A DNA stretch of 64,000 bases from Paenibacillus sabinae T27 (GCF_000612505.1 NZ_CP004078.1:271001-335000), one strand, 5' to 3'; positions 27,868-36,574 are shown, counted from the first letter of the stretch. Translations and numbers: made by a program. The notes: generated by a model not told the origin, from the sequence alone.

Positions 27868-29169
27868 ATGAATAATAACAAAAGCGGCGGTTTCGTTGCT
27901 GCGCGCTGGCTACGGCTCATGCCCATCGTATTCATTACGTACAGTCTGGCTTACCTCGACCGGGCGAACTACAGCTTCGGCGCAGCAGCCGGCATGGCCA
28001 AGGATCTGCAGATTACGGCCTCGATGTCCTCGCTGCTGGGCGCGCTCTTTTTCCTCGGATACTTCTTCTTTCAGGTGCCTGGCGCGCATTACGCCGAGAA
28101 CAAGAGCGCCAAGAAGCTCGTCTTCTGGTCTCTCATTCTATGGGGCTTGCTGGCTGCGGCTACCGGTATTGTCCATAACGTTCATTTTCTGATTGTCATC
28201 CGGTTCTGTCTCGGCGTGGTCGAGAGTGCGGTTATGCCGGCGATGCTGGTGTTCTTAAGCCACTGGTTTACGAAAAAAGAGCGCTCCCGCGCCAACACGT
28301 TCCTGATCCTCGGCAATCCCGTAACCGTGCTGTGGATGTCGATTGTATCCGGCTATCTTGTATCCTCCGTCGGCTGGAGATGGATGTTCATTATCGAAGG
28401 GCTGCCGCCGGTAATCTGGGCTTTCTTCTGGTGGAAGCTCGTAAACGACAAGCCTTCCGAAGCGAAATGGCTGACCGATGAAGACAAGAAGGCGCTTGAT
28501 GGCGCTCTTCAGGAAGAACAAAAAGGGCTCAAGCCTGTAAAAAACTACGGCGAAGCGTTCAAGTCCCCGCTTGTCATCAAGCTCTGCCTGCAGTATTTCT
28601 TCTGGAGCATCGGCGTGTACGGCTTCGTGATGTGGCTACCTTCAATTATCAAGTCGGCTCCCGATATGAACATGGTAACGACCGGCTGGCTGTCGTCCGT
28701 TCCTTATGTACTGGCGGTTGTCGGCATGCTGACCGCTTCCTATTTCTCCGATAAGACGCTCAACCGGAAAATATTCGTCTGGCCGTTCCTGATGATCGGC
28801 GCCGTCGCTTTCTACGCTTCGTACCTGCTGGGCGCGGATCACTTCTGGATTTCCTTTATCCTGCTCGTGATCGCAGGCGGCGCCATGTACACTCCGTACG
28901 GACCGTTCTTTGCCATCATGCCGGAAATTCTGCCCCGCAACGTGGCGGGCGGCGCGATCGCGCTGGTCAACAGTATGGGCGCGCTTGGATCTTTTGCCGG
29001 CTCATATATCGTCGGTTACCTGAACGGCTCCACCGGCGGCTTCGGCGCATCCTATATCTTCATGGCGGGCTCGCTGCTCCTGTCGGCGATTCTGACCATG
29101 ACGGTCGGCAAAGCCCGTAAGGTGTCCGGGCAGCAGCCTGAGCCGAAGCTGGAGGTGTCCGCGCGGTGA
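27868..29169 (+). CDS. MFS transporter, hexuronate/ACS-type
   Basis: The 433-residue carrier has 12 helices and the ACS-family look: YLDRANYSFGAA in the first helix, LGALFFLGYFFFQVPGAHYAE, and IRFCLGVVESAVMPAMLVFLSHWF. Members bring in hexuronates, glucarate or other sugar acids. It overlaps the next gene by four bases. Its place in the operon suggests it imports the pathway substrate. Confidence 0.87.
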   Translation: MNNNKSGGFVAARWLRLMPIVFITYSLAYLDRANYSFGAAAGMAKDLQITASMSSLLGALFFLGYFFFQVPGAHYAENKSAKKLVFWSLILWGLLAAATGIVHNVHFLIVIRFCLGVVESAVMPAMLVFLSHWFTKKERSRANTFLILGNPVTVLWMSIVSGYLVSSVGWRWMFIIEGLPPVIWAFFWWKLVNDKPSEAKWLTDEDKKALDGALQEEQKGLKPVKNYGEAFKSPLVIKLCLQYFFWSIGVYGFVMWLPSIIKSAPDMNMVTTGWLSSVPYVLAVVGMLTASYFSDKTLNRKIFVWPFLMIGAVAFYASYLLGADHFWISFILLVIAGGAMYTPYGPFFAIMPEILPRNVAGGAIALVNSMGALGSFAGSYIVGYLNGSTGGFGASYIFMAGSLLLSAILTMTVGKARKVSGQQPEPKLEVSAR

Positions 29170-29906
29170 AAATCCAGCTGGCGCTAGACCGGATGAGCAT
29201 AGAGGAAGCAGCAGCTATGGTCCGGCGAACGGAGCCCTATATCGACTGGATCGAGGTGGGCACCTCGCTGATCAAGGAATTCGGCATGGCGTCCGTGGAA
29301 GCGCTTAAGCGTGAATTTCCGCATAAAACCATCGTTGCGGACATGAAGACGTTCGATAACGCGAAGTACGAATTTGAATTGTGCTTTGGTGCCGGGGCGG
29401 ATGTAGCGACCGTTATGGGCGCGGCACCGCCGGTTACCGTGGCGCTGTGCGTGGAGACGGCGCGGCGGTTGGAGAAGCAGGTCATGATCGACCTGCTTCA
29501 TACCTCGCCGGAGCAGCAGCGGGAGCTGGCAGGGCATCCCGGAGCGATCCACTGCCTGCATGTCAGCAAGGACCAGCAGGAAGGCGGCGGGCTCCGGCTG
29601 CAAGGCGCAGGCGGCAGCCGGGCAGCGGCGCATGACGCTGCCGGAGAACGGGAGGGCAGTGGCGACGGAGCAGACGGCGGCCCAGGCGCCGAAGGTGCGG
29701 CATGCCTTAGGATTGCCGCCGCCGGAGGCATTACGCTGGAGTCGCTGCCGGGCCTGCTGGCGCTGAAGCCCGAGGTCATCATCGTCGGCTCGGCGATTAC
29801 GAAGGCGCCTGATCCGGCGCAGGCAGCCCGCCGATTTCAAGAGCTTATCCGGGAGTATGCCGGAGAGGGCGGATTAAGGGGCCGTTCTATATACGATGAA
29901 CTTTAA
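29166..29906 (+). CDS. hxlA: Hexulose-6-phosphate synthase-like (HUMPS family) enzyme
   Basis: The 246-residue product belongs to the orotidine-phosphate decarboxylase superfamily. ADMKTFDNAKYEFE gives the Asp-Lys-Asp catalytic set and AAAGGITLESLP plus VIIVGSAITKAPDPAQAA the phosphate-binding loop. HPS joins formaldehyde to ribulose 5-phosphate or runs in reverse; the sister KGPDC decarboxylates keto-gulonate phosphate. A region of about 30 residues (150-180) is made only of Ala, Gly, Glu, Asp and Arg and makes this longer than the usual 210. The GTG start overlaps the MFS stop, and the last codons and stop (YDEL) lie in the left end of palindromic repeat B. Confidence 0.82.
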   Translation: MKIQLALDRMSIEEAAAMVRRTEPYIDWIEVGTSLIKEFGMASVEALKREFPHKTIVADMKTFDNAKYEFELCFGAGADVATVMGAAPPVTVALCVETARRLEKQVMIDLLHTSPEQQRELAGHPGAIHCLHVSKDQQEGGGLRLQGAGGSRAAAHDAAGEREGSGDGADGGPGAEGAACLRIAAAGGITLESLPGLLALKPEVIIVGSAITKAPDPAQAARRFQELIREYAGEGGLRGRSIYDEL

Positions 29907-30106
29907 AAATGACATCAGGGTAAGGAGTAACGAAGGGAAAGTTTGGAACTGGAGGAGCGATAGCGATCGCCTTTGTCTTCGGATTTCATCCACGAAGAGT
30001 GGGTTAAATCGAGAAATCTGAAGATGGGCAGCGGCCGGAAGTCCAAACGTTCCTCGTAGTTACGACTGATATCTGATGAGAAAATCTTAAGTTCAGCTTA
30101 TATAGC
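29887..30106 (+). repeat. Long palindromic dispersed repeat, copy B
   Basis: Same plan as the copy at 14144-14402. The left end TATACGATGAACTTTAA and right end TTAAGTTCAGCTTATATAG form the outer inverted repeat. The inner stems are TCTTCGGATTTC with GAAATCTGAAGA and an apical CCAC/GTGG. Compared with copy A, paired positions have changed together. It sits between the synthase and isomerase genes and supplies the stop codon of the former. Confidence 0.8.
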
Positions 30107-30200
30107 TGACAACGTTCATTGTGAAACAAATACAGGGAGCATCCCCACGGGACAAGATGGTGATTCAGCGATTCATAAGCAGATAAGGAGTGACGCCAAG

Positions 30201-30749
30201 ATGAGCAAGCTGAAGGAAATCCTTTTGGAAGCGAAGGAAGTGCTGGAGCGTGTGGATGAGACGGTTGTAACGGAAACGGCCGTGCTGCTGGCCGGAGGAA
30301 AGCGGATCTTCGTTGTGGGCGAGGGCCGGTCGGGTCTTATGGCGAAATCATTCGCCATGCGGATGATGCATTTGGGCGCGACCGTCTACGTGATCGGCGA
30401 GACGATTACTCCGTCCATCTCCCCAGGCGACATTCTGGTCGCCGTATCCGGGTCGGGAACGACTCACGGCGTCGTCTGGACGGCGCAGAAGGCCCGGGAG
30501 CTGGGCGCGTTCGTGATCGCCCTGACGACAGATGACGGCTCGCCGCTGGGCCGGTCCGCCTCGCGGCTGCTGACCATTCCGGCGGCGACCAAGCACCGCC
30601 GCGAGGGTGAACGCAGAAGCGTCCAGCCGCTCGGCTCCCTGTTCGACCAGTGCGTCCATCTCGTACTGGACAGCGTCTGCCTGAGCTACGCGGAGCTGCG
30701 GGGCGTCGATCATGCTGCCGCATACAAGCAGCATAGCAATGTAGAATAG
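30201..30749 (+). CDS. hxlB: 6-phospho-3-hexuloisomerase-like SIS protein
   Basis: The 182-residue SIS-domain product has the PHI pattern: FVVGEGRSGLMAKSFAMRMM, then ETITPSISPGDILVAVSGSG, and the closing SVQPLGSLFDQCVHLVLD. PHI converts arabino-3-hexulose 6-phosphate to fructose 6-phosphate. AAGGAGTGACGCC precedes the ATG. It follows the synthase gene across repeat B (294 bp) and ends the operon at a strong terminator. Together they resemble the ribulose monophosphate pair of formaldehyde metabolism. Confidence 0.88.
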   Translation: MSKLKEILLEAKEVLERVDETVVTETAVLLAGGKRIFVVGEGRSGLMAKSFAMRMMHLGATVYVIGETITPSISPGDILVAVSGSGTTHGVVWTAQKARELGAFVIALTTDDGSPLGRSASRLLTIPAATKHRREGERRSVQPLGSLFDQCVHLVLDSVCLSYAELRGVDHAAAYKQHSNVE

Positions 30750-30776
30750 CGGGAGTCACAGTTCCGCAGAATTTGA

Positions 30777-30819
30777 AGCAGTCCCCCGGTGTCAGGATAG
30801 CCGGGGGACTGCTTTTTTT
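30777..30819 (+). terminator. Strong terminator ending the carbohydrate operon
   Basis: AGCAGTCCCCCGG pairs perfectly with CCGGGGGACTGCT, followed by six or seven T residues. Confidence 0.95.
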
Positions 30820-30951
30820 GATTCCGGCCGGACTACTTTAAGCTCCATTTCTGTTCATTTCCGAAACGGGGATTATTCGTGGTACAATATTTTTTAAACA
30901 TATTAGAAAGCATAAGCCGTGCGCTTATTCAAGGCCTTTATCTATTGATGT

Positions 30952-31098
30952 GAAACGGATGCTCTCCTTGGGAGAGGACGGCGCAGCCGTTTCTTCTTGA
31001 AATATAAGATTTATAAGCTGAGTGCTTATCATTTTGACTTATATTTCTACGAGAAACGGTTCCGTCCCTAAAAGGACGGCACAGCTGTTTCTTCTTGA
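30952..31098 (+). repeat. Two copies of a GAAACGG hairpin repeat before DUF445 gene
   Basis: Copies at 30952-30999 and 31053-31098 both run GAAACGG ... GGACGGCxCAGCxGTTTCTTCTTGA and fold into stems; their tips differ but still pair (CTCTCC/GGAGAG, GTCC/GGAC). Between them is a further inverted pair (GAAATATAAG / CTTATATTTC). A third copy is at 63672. They could act as terminators or processing sites in the 385-bp gap before 31135, which otherwise holds only a TACAAT-type -10 near 30882. Confidence 0.7.
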
Positions 31099-31134
31099 TG
31101 TGCAGGCTTTTCGAGAGAATGTGGGGGGCATAGG

Positions 31135-32385
31135 ATGAAATCCAGATATTTAGCGACAATCTCACTTGTGGTCATGGCGTGCGGGTTCCTGCTGACGCTG
31201 TTTTTGCCGAGCAATCTGGCAGTGGAGCTGCTCAGGGGAGGCTTCGAGGCGGGGCTGGTCGGCGGGATTGCGGACTGGTTCGCGGTTACGGCGCTGTTTC
31301 GTTATCCGCTGGGACTTCGTATCCCGCATACGTCTCTGCTGCTGAAGAACCGCGACAAGATTGCAGGGTCCCTGATTTCGGCGATGGAGAACGAGCTGCT
31401 GAACAAGCAGAGCATCGAGAACAAGCTGCGCGGAATCCGCTTCATCCAGATCGGCTCCTCGATGCTCACGCGCTTCTTTAGCCGCAAGAAGAACCGGACG
31501 GAGATGCTGGAGCGCCTGGCTGTTCTGGTGAGCCGGATTCCGGCGGAGAAGGTGCTGCCGCATCTACAATCGGCGCTCGCGGGTTATGTCCGCAGCGCGG
31601 ATTTGAAAGAGGCCGCCGATACGGTCGTCACGAGACTCGTGCATGACGGAAAGGATAAGGACGCCCTCGATTACGGGCTCGGACAAGCGGCCGCCTGGCT
31701 CGGCCGGGCGGAGACGAAGACCATGCTCGGACAGCTCGCTTCCTCCAAGCTTGCCGAGGTTAAGCTGGGCGGCTTCAAGGGAATGGCTTTTCAGGCATTT
31801 GCCGGGTTTGTCGATGAGGAGATGCTTGGCGATCTGCTGCAGAATATGCTGCTGTCGGCCCTGCACGATATCCGGGATGAGGATAGCGTCTACCGCGAGA
31901 CCATCATCCGGGAGATTCGGGTTGCCCTGTTCCAGCTCGTAAATGACGAGGAGCGGATGAATTCGCTGAGGGACTGGGCTGCGGCCGAACTGGAAGGGGA
32001 AGTGGCGGGAGTCTTCCTGCTGGCCCGACTGGAGGACATGCGCGGAAGGGCGCTTGCGCTGCTGGAGCAAGACCGCGCCCGCGGCGGGCGGGGCCTGTTC
32101 GCCGCTTATGCGCTGCTCGCCCGCCGCATCGCCGGGGAGAAGGAATGGGTCTTGGAGTTGGAGGATCGAATCCGCCTCTCGCTGCTCGCGTTCGCGGAGG
32201 CCAACCATTACCGGATCGGTGTGCTGGTGAAGGAGAATCTCGACAAAATGGACGATGCCACCCTGGTCGCCATGCTGGAGGAGAAAGTCGGGAAGGACCT
32301 GCAGTGGATTCGCGTCAACGGTGCGGTGTGCGGCTTTGCCGTCGGTCTGGTGCTTTCCGCGATCCAATGGATCTCCTTGGGATAA
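31135..32385 (+). CDS. DUF445 family membrane protein
   Basis: The 416-residue product has one helix near the N-terminus (about 5-25), the family's conserved GGFEAGLVGGIADWFAVTALFRYPLG, a long helical middle region, and a final helix (GAVCGFAVGLVLSAIQWISL). DUF445 proteins such as YheB have unknown function. A GGGGGG stretch precedes the ATG. It is monocistronic, ended by a long hairpin at 32407. Confidence 0.85.
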   Translation: MKSRYLATISLVVMACGFLLTLFLPSNLAVELLRGGFEAGLVGGIADWFAVTALFRYPLGLRIPHTSLLLKNRDKIAGSLISAMENELLNKQSIENKLRGIRFIQIGSSMLTRFFSRKKNRTEMLERLAVLVSRIPAEKVLPHLQSALAGYVRSADLKEAADTVVTRLVHDGKDKDALDYGLGQAAAWLGRAETKTMLGQLASSKLAEVKLGGFKGMAFQAFAGFVDEEMLGDLLQNMLLSALHDIRDEDSVYRETIIREIRVALFQLVNDEERMNSLRDWAAAELEGEVAGVFLLARLEDMRGRALALLEQDRARGGRGLFAAYALLARRIAGEKEWVLELEDRIRLSLLAFAEANHYRIGVLVKENLDKMDDATLVAMLEEKVGKDLQWIRVNGAVCGFAVGLVLSAIQWISLG

Positions 32386-32406
32386 TAATGGAAGCGCGAA
32401 GCGCGC

Positions 32407-32464
32407 AAAGGGCGAAGGCCGGAGCTTGCAGCAAGCATCCGGGGCTTCGCCCTTTCTTTTTTTG
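32407..32464 (+). terminator. Terminator after DUF445 gene
   Basis: AAAGGGCGAAGGCCGG pairs with CCGGGGCTTCGCCCTTT, followed by a T-rich tract. Confidence 0.88.
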
Positions 32465-32522
32465 AGCCTGTCTCTCTATAGAATTAAATATACGAAGCCG
32501 ACGCCGTTCACTCTTGGATAAA

Positions 32523-32849
32523 TTACAGTTCTTTTTTGCCGCTACTGATTGTATACGCTTCCAATACGGGGAGAACGAAGATTTTGCCGTCACCGAAAGA
32601 GCCTTTTTCCCCGGTTCTCGCCGTCCGCTTCACAATGTCGATGACCTCTTCCTTGTCGTCTTCAGGAATGACCATCATCAGCATTTTTTTCGAAATCTGG
32701 TCGTAGTGAATATCGCCCACTTGAATCCCTTTTTGCTTGCCGCGTCCCAATATATCCATTTTACTGATGGACGGGAAGCCCGCATTCAGCAGTTCCGCCA
32801 TCACTTCATCTACTTTTTGCGGTCTTACGATAATTTTGAGCATCAACAT
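32523..32849 (-). CDS. P-II-like nitrogen regulatory protein (NifI/GlnB group)
   Basis: The 108-residue product has the P-II fold signs: LKIIVRPQKVDEVMAELLNAGF, the GRGKQKGI motif leading into the T loop (GDIHYDQISKKML), and GSFGDGKIFVLPVLEAYTI at the C-terminus. The GRGKQKG form is closer to the NifI1-type proteins than to GlnK. P-II proteins bind ATP and 2-oxoglutarate and control nitrogen uptake or nitrogenase. No amtB, glnA or nif gene is near, so its partner is unknown. On the minus strand a TATAAT lies at 32953-32948, about 100 bases upstream. Confidence 0.85.
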   Translation of the reverse strand: MLMLKIIVRPQKVDEVMAELLNAGFPSISKMDILGRGKQKGIQVGDIHYDQISKKMLMMVIPEDDKEEVIDIVKRTARTGEKGSFGDGKIFVLPVLEAYTISSGKKEL

Positions 32850-32995
32850 TATAATCCACCCTCTCTATATCATTGAAAAGAATATGCAGGGTGTTGCCGA
32901 CTGAGGCGCTGTAATGATTATTTCGGGATGGCAACGCTTACAAACACATTATACAACGGATAAAGAACTGCCAAAGTGAATAATGTCATTGCATG

Positions 32996-34111
32996 TCATT
33001 TATTTTTTTCTTGAAGTTTACAGAGCCAAGCGTATAGGGATTCGAGCCGGCCGGCCGTCCGCGCCCAGTCAAACGCTTCGGTGGCGTCCCGCCGCCCCTT
33101 CATGCCGATGGAGAGTGCCCGCTCCGGGTCCCGGGCCAGCGCCAGCATCGTCCGCGCGAACGAGGAGCTCTCCCGGTACCGGTCCACCAGGAAGCCGTTG
33201 CGGCCAGATACGATAATTTCGCGGATGCCGCCGTTATTCGAGGCGATTACCGGCAGACCGGAGGCCATCGCTTCCACGTTGACCAGCCCGAATGATTCAT
33301 GCTGCTGCGACGGGCAGACCAGGCAGTCGGCGATTTGGTAGATCCGGTGGATGTCCGCATGAGGAATGCCGCCGGCAAAAGAAACGGACAGGCGCAAGCG
33401 CTGCGCGAGCTTCTTGAGGCTGCGCATATAGACGGGCTTTCCCGTTCCGGCGATGACGAGATGGACCGGCAGCCGTCTTCCGAGGACAGCTGCCGCCCGC
33501 ATCAGGACGGGCAAGCCTTTGCGCGGGATGATCCGCCCGACGAACAGAACCGTAAAGCGCTCGGGCAGCCCGAATTCCCGGCGGAGCTGCCGCCGCTCCT
33601 CCTCTGGAAGCGGCGCGAAGCGGGACAAATCGGCGCCCAGCGGCACAACCGCAAGCGGCAGGCGGCCGGAGGGGAAGCGTCCCGACAGTCTGCTGCCCAG
33701 GGACAGGCTGTTGACGGCGATCAGATCGGCCTCACGGAGGCTTTTGGCGACCTTCAGTGTGGCGGGCACAAAGGTCAGGGAGTGCAGGAACAGTACAACG
33801 GGAGTTCCGGGGACCGCCCTCTTTACGGCGGCCATCAGATGCGGGCGGTTATCGACCTGAATCAGCTCGTACGGTTCCTCCGAGGCGGTCTTCACCGCCC
33901 AGGCAAAGTACAGGCGGGGAGTATCCGCTGGCAGACGGATCAGCCGGACGCCTTCGAGCATCTCCCGGTCTGGCTGCCCGGGAGTTTCCCGGCAGATGAC
34001 GGTGACGTTATGCCGGCGGGCAAGCTGCCTTGCTACCGCCCAGATGCAGATTTCGACGGAGCCGCTGCCCGGAAGCGGGAACCGTCCCGGCGCGATCATG
34101 CAGATGTTCAT
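32996..34111 (-). CDS. Glycosyltransferase family 4 (CotSA-like)
   Basis: The 371-residue product is a GT-B transferase: MNICMIAPGRFPLPGSGSVE at the start, VPLGADLSRFAPL and FVGRIIPRKGLPVLMRAA in the middle, and CPSQQHESFGLVNVEAMASGLPV with the nucleotide-sugar Glu residues. Style and length match CotSA, a spore coat glycosyltransferase of Bacillales (inference). AAAGGAG precedes the ATG. It is divergent from the YheC/D-like gene, which supports a role in spore coat glycosylation. Confidence 0.82.
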   Translation of the reverse strand: MNICMIAPGRFPLPGSGSVEICIWAVARQLARRHNVTVICRETPGQPDREMLEGVRLIRLPADTPRLYFAWAVKTASEEPYELIQVDNRPHLMAAVKRAVPGTPVVLFLHSLTFVPATLKVAKSLREADLIAVNSLSLGSRLSGRFPSGRLPLAVVPLGADLSRFAPLPEEERRQLRREFGLPERFTVLFVGRIIPRKGLPVLMRAAAVLGRRLPVHLVIAGTGKPVYMRSLKKLAQRLRLSVSFAGGIPHADIHRIYQIADCLVCPSQQHESFGLVNVEAMASGLPVIASNNGGIREIIVSGRNGFLVDRYRESSSFARTMLALARDPERALSIGMKGRRDATEAFDWARTAGRLESLYAWLCKLQEKNK

Positions 34112-34317
34112 CGTTAGGCTCCTTTCCCCGTCCCGGCGGCGTAACTCCCAAAAAAGCCCCGTCAGGCATAGTTCTTCTTCCTTGCACTATATGCTCATGC
34201 CTTGCCGGGAGACACTTTCTTTGCCGGAAAGCGGCGTCTATCCAATGCCAAAGCTTTCACCCAAGCATAGCTTACCTTGTAACGACAGAAGATTAGCGAA
34301 CGGGAGTGGAAGCAAGG

Positions 34318-35085
34318 ATGAAGGCAAAATCCACGTTGACCAGCAAATGGATTAAAACGAAGGTGCTGCTGCGCAGTCCGGAGATTTCGGCACTGATTCC
34401 GGAGACGGCAAGGCTGACCCGGGAGAACGCCAAGCGGATGCTGGACAAATACGGGATGGTGTATATCAAGCCGGAGGTCGGCACGTTCGGAAACGGTGTC
34501 ATCCGGGCGGAGCGCAGGGCCGGGGAACGGGGAGCCGTGTACTGGTTCCAGAGCGGAACGAAGCAAAGAACGTTCAGCACCTTTGAGGCGTTTTATGCCT
34601 CGCTGAAGCCGATCACCAAAGGCCGAAGCTACCTGATTCAAAAAGGAATCGACCTGCTGAAAGCGGGAGGGCGACGTTTTGACATCCGGGTCATGGTCCA
34701 GCGCGGTCCGCGCGGCATCTGGGAGACGACGGGGCTGATCGGCAGAGTGGCCGGGAAGGGGAAGATTGTCACCAACTACCACGCTGGCGGAAAGCCGACG
34801 GCTGTGGAGAAGCTGCTCGCGCCCCATACGGACGCTGCGCAGTTGGCTGCTACAATAAAACGTCTGAAGAAGCTCGGTAAAGATATCGGGCAGTTCTACA
34901 AGAAAAATTACCCCGGGTTCAAGCAGCTTGGCGTCGATATCGGCCTTGACCGTTCCCTGACGCCCTGGATCATTGAAGTCAATACCAGTCCCGATCCGTT
35001 CATTTTCAATCAGCTTAAGGACAAATCAATGTACCGTAAAGTTATGGCCTTCCGCCGGGCGCAGCAATCCCCCTCCAAACGCTGA
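34318..35085 (+). CDS. YheC/YheD family endospore coat-associated protein (ATP-grasp)
   Basis: The product of about 255 residues has the YheC/D pattern: KYGMVYIKPEVGTFGNGVIR at the start, RSYLIQKGIDLLKAGGRRFD, RVMVQRGPRG, and GVDIGLDRSLTPWIIEVNTSPD at the end. The last holds the Mg-binding Glu and Asn of the ATP-grasp fold. Relatives are found in the spore coat. The ATG at 34318 has GGGAG 11 bases upstream, and a GTG at 34306 lacks spacing. It faces the CotSA-like gene and precedes a GT2 gene. Confidence 0.88.
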   Translation: MKAKSTLTSKWIKTKVLLRSPEISALIPETARLTRENAKRMLDKYGMVYIKPEVGTFGNGVIRAERRAGERGAVYWFQSGTKQRTFSTFEAFYASLKPITKGRSYLIQKGIDLLKAGGRRFDIRVMVQRGPRGIWETTGLIGRVAGKGKIVTNYHAGGKPTAVEKLLAPHTDAAQLAATIKRLKKLGKDIGQFYKKNYPGFKQLGVDIGLDRSLTPWIIEVNTSPDPFIFNQLKDKSMYRKVMAFRRAQQSPSKR

Positions 35086-35269
35086 CTTCTTCCGCCCGCT
35101 TTCTGAAAAAATGAAAAAAGTTTAAGAAAATGTTGCATTTTGCGTTTAGACCTGCACAATAAAGGGTAAATACAAAAAAATTGCGCAGTTATGAAATATT
35201 CCGTCACAGCATAAATGCTAGTTTCGAGAACAGCCTTCAGGCAGTCATTTTTTCGAAAGGGGTGGGAGT

Positions 35270-36208
35270 TTGAGCGACTCTCTGACATTGTCGGTAGCCA
35301 TTTGCACCCGGAACAGACATGAGGATATGCGAAAATGCCTGATATCGATCTTCGGGCAGCAGGGCATCGCTGGTTCGGCGATCGAAATTCTGATTATTGA
35401 CGACGGCGATACGGAAGAAGCTTGGCTGGAAGAGGTCAGGAAGGAAATGCCTTCAAACATGGAACTGAGCTACCACAAGAAAAAACGGGAGGAAGCCGGT
35501 CTCTTGAGATCGCGGATATATGCGACACATGCTTCCAGATCGGAGACCCTTCTCTTTCTGGATGACGATGTGGAGCTGGAGCTGGACTATCTGGCTGTCC
35601 TTCTGGAGACGTTTAAACGCTATCCCGATGCTGTCGGCGTCGGCGGTGTGGACCAGAGTTTCTCTTGTTCCCTGAAAGGGCGGCTGCTCATGCTGATCAG
35701 CGGCCGAAGCCGTTTCGCTCCCGGCAAGCTGTCCTATAGCGGATTTGCCTCGTCCATGAACTTGTGGAACCGGCAGAAGAAGATCTTCCGGACCGAATTC
35801 CTTCACGGTTGCAATATGTGCTTCCGCAAGTCCGCGCTGCGGGATGTGGAGCCGGTCGAGTGGCTGAACGGCTACAGCCTTGGCGAAGACCTGTATCTGT
35901 CCTATCTGGCCAGCCTTTACGGGCCTATGGTGATCAATCCTGGACTCAAGCTGATTCACCACGGTTCTCCGGCTTCCAGAGACAAGGAAGAGCTGGTTGC
36001 CTATACCAAGGTGATTAACCACTACGAGCTGCTGAAGCTCAGAACCGGCAGATTAACGCCTTTCCGCTATGCCATGCTGCTGTGGACGACCCTTTTCTTA
36101 TATGCCGAGACCGCCTTTAAGCGGCGGAAGGAAGCGAGCACCGGCTATCTCAGAGGCATACGGGAGCTGAGAAGCGTGCTGGCCCGGAGCGGATCGACGG
36201 GCGTCTGA
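35270..36208 (+). CDS. Glycosyltransferase family 2
   Basis: The 312-residue GT-A transferase has LSVAICTRNRHEDMRKCL, the first nucleotide-sugar Asp in ILIIDDGD, the metal-binding TLLFLDDDVELE (DxD), and a later GEDLYLSYLA that fits the catalytic acid region. The start is TTG after AAAGGGGTGGGAG. It has no membrane helix. Grouped with a CotSA-like GT4 and a YheC/D protein, it may build a polysaccharide on the spore surface. Confidence 0.85.
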   Translation: MSDSLTLSVAICTRNRHEDMRKCLISIFGQQGIAGSAIEILIIDDGDTEEAWLEEVRKEMPSNMELSYHKKKREEAGLLRSRIYATHASRSETLLFLDDDVELELDYLAVLLETFKRYPDAVGVGGVDQSFSCSLKGRLLMLISGRSRFAPGKLSYSGFASSMNLWNRQKKIFRTEFLHGCNMCFRKSALRDVEPVEWLNGYSLGEDLYLSYLASLYGPMVINPGLKLIHHGSPASRDKEELVAYTKVINHYELLKLRTGRLTPFRYAMLLWTTLFLYAETAFKRRKEASTGYLRGIRELRSVLARSGSTGV

Positions 36209-36257
36209 CCCCGGTCTGTTCGCTGGAACAGGCAGGGGCCCCCTATCCGCTGTTTAC

Positions 36258-36311
36258 CGAAACACCCGAAATCTTGGGCAGAAGCCTGGATTTACGGGTG
36301 TTTCGTTTATT
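36258..36311 (+). terminator. Terminator after the GT2 gene
   Basis: CGAAACACCCG pairs perfectly with CGGGTGTTTCG, then TTTATT. Confidence 0.85.
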
Positions 36312-36337
36312 CTCCTAAGAGAAAGGAGCGGTTCGAT

Positions 36338-36574
36338 GTGGTACATAGGGGCATTCGGATGCCGCTGGCAAGCGGCCTGATGGCGGCCGCCCGGATGAAG
36401 GACCGGCTTCCCGGGGAACAGTCGTCGTATATTGTGACAGCGGCCGCATACGCTAGGAGAGAAGACCGCGAGCGGTGCTTTCCCCTCGGAATCAGGGATT
36501 TCGTCAGCACCCGGTTTTTTTCTCCGGAATTCGATCGGATTCAGCTCACGCGCCGGGGTGAGGCTTCGCAATGA
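36338..36574 (+). CDS. Putative 78-residue protein overlapping the C39-like gene
   Basis: The GTG start has AAAGGAG 11 bases upstream and the frame ends at TGA inside the ATGA overlap (36571-36574) with the next gene, a sign of translational coupling. The product is basic with no signal peptide or domain I recognise. It might be a cytosolic partner or substrate of the peptidase, or only a leader that couples translation. An ATG at 36336 in another frame gives just 14 codons. Confidence 0.45.
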   Translation: MVHRGIRMPLASGLMAAARMKDRLPGEQSSYIVTAAAYARREDRERCFPLGIRDFVSTRFFSPEFDRIQLTRRGEASQ

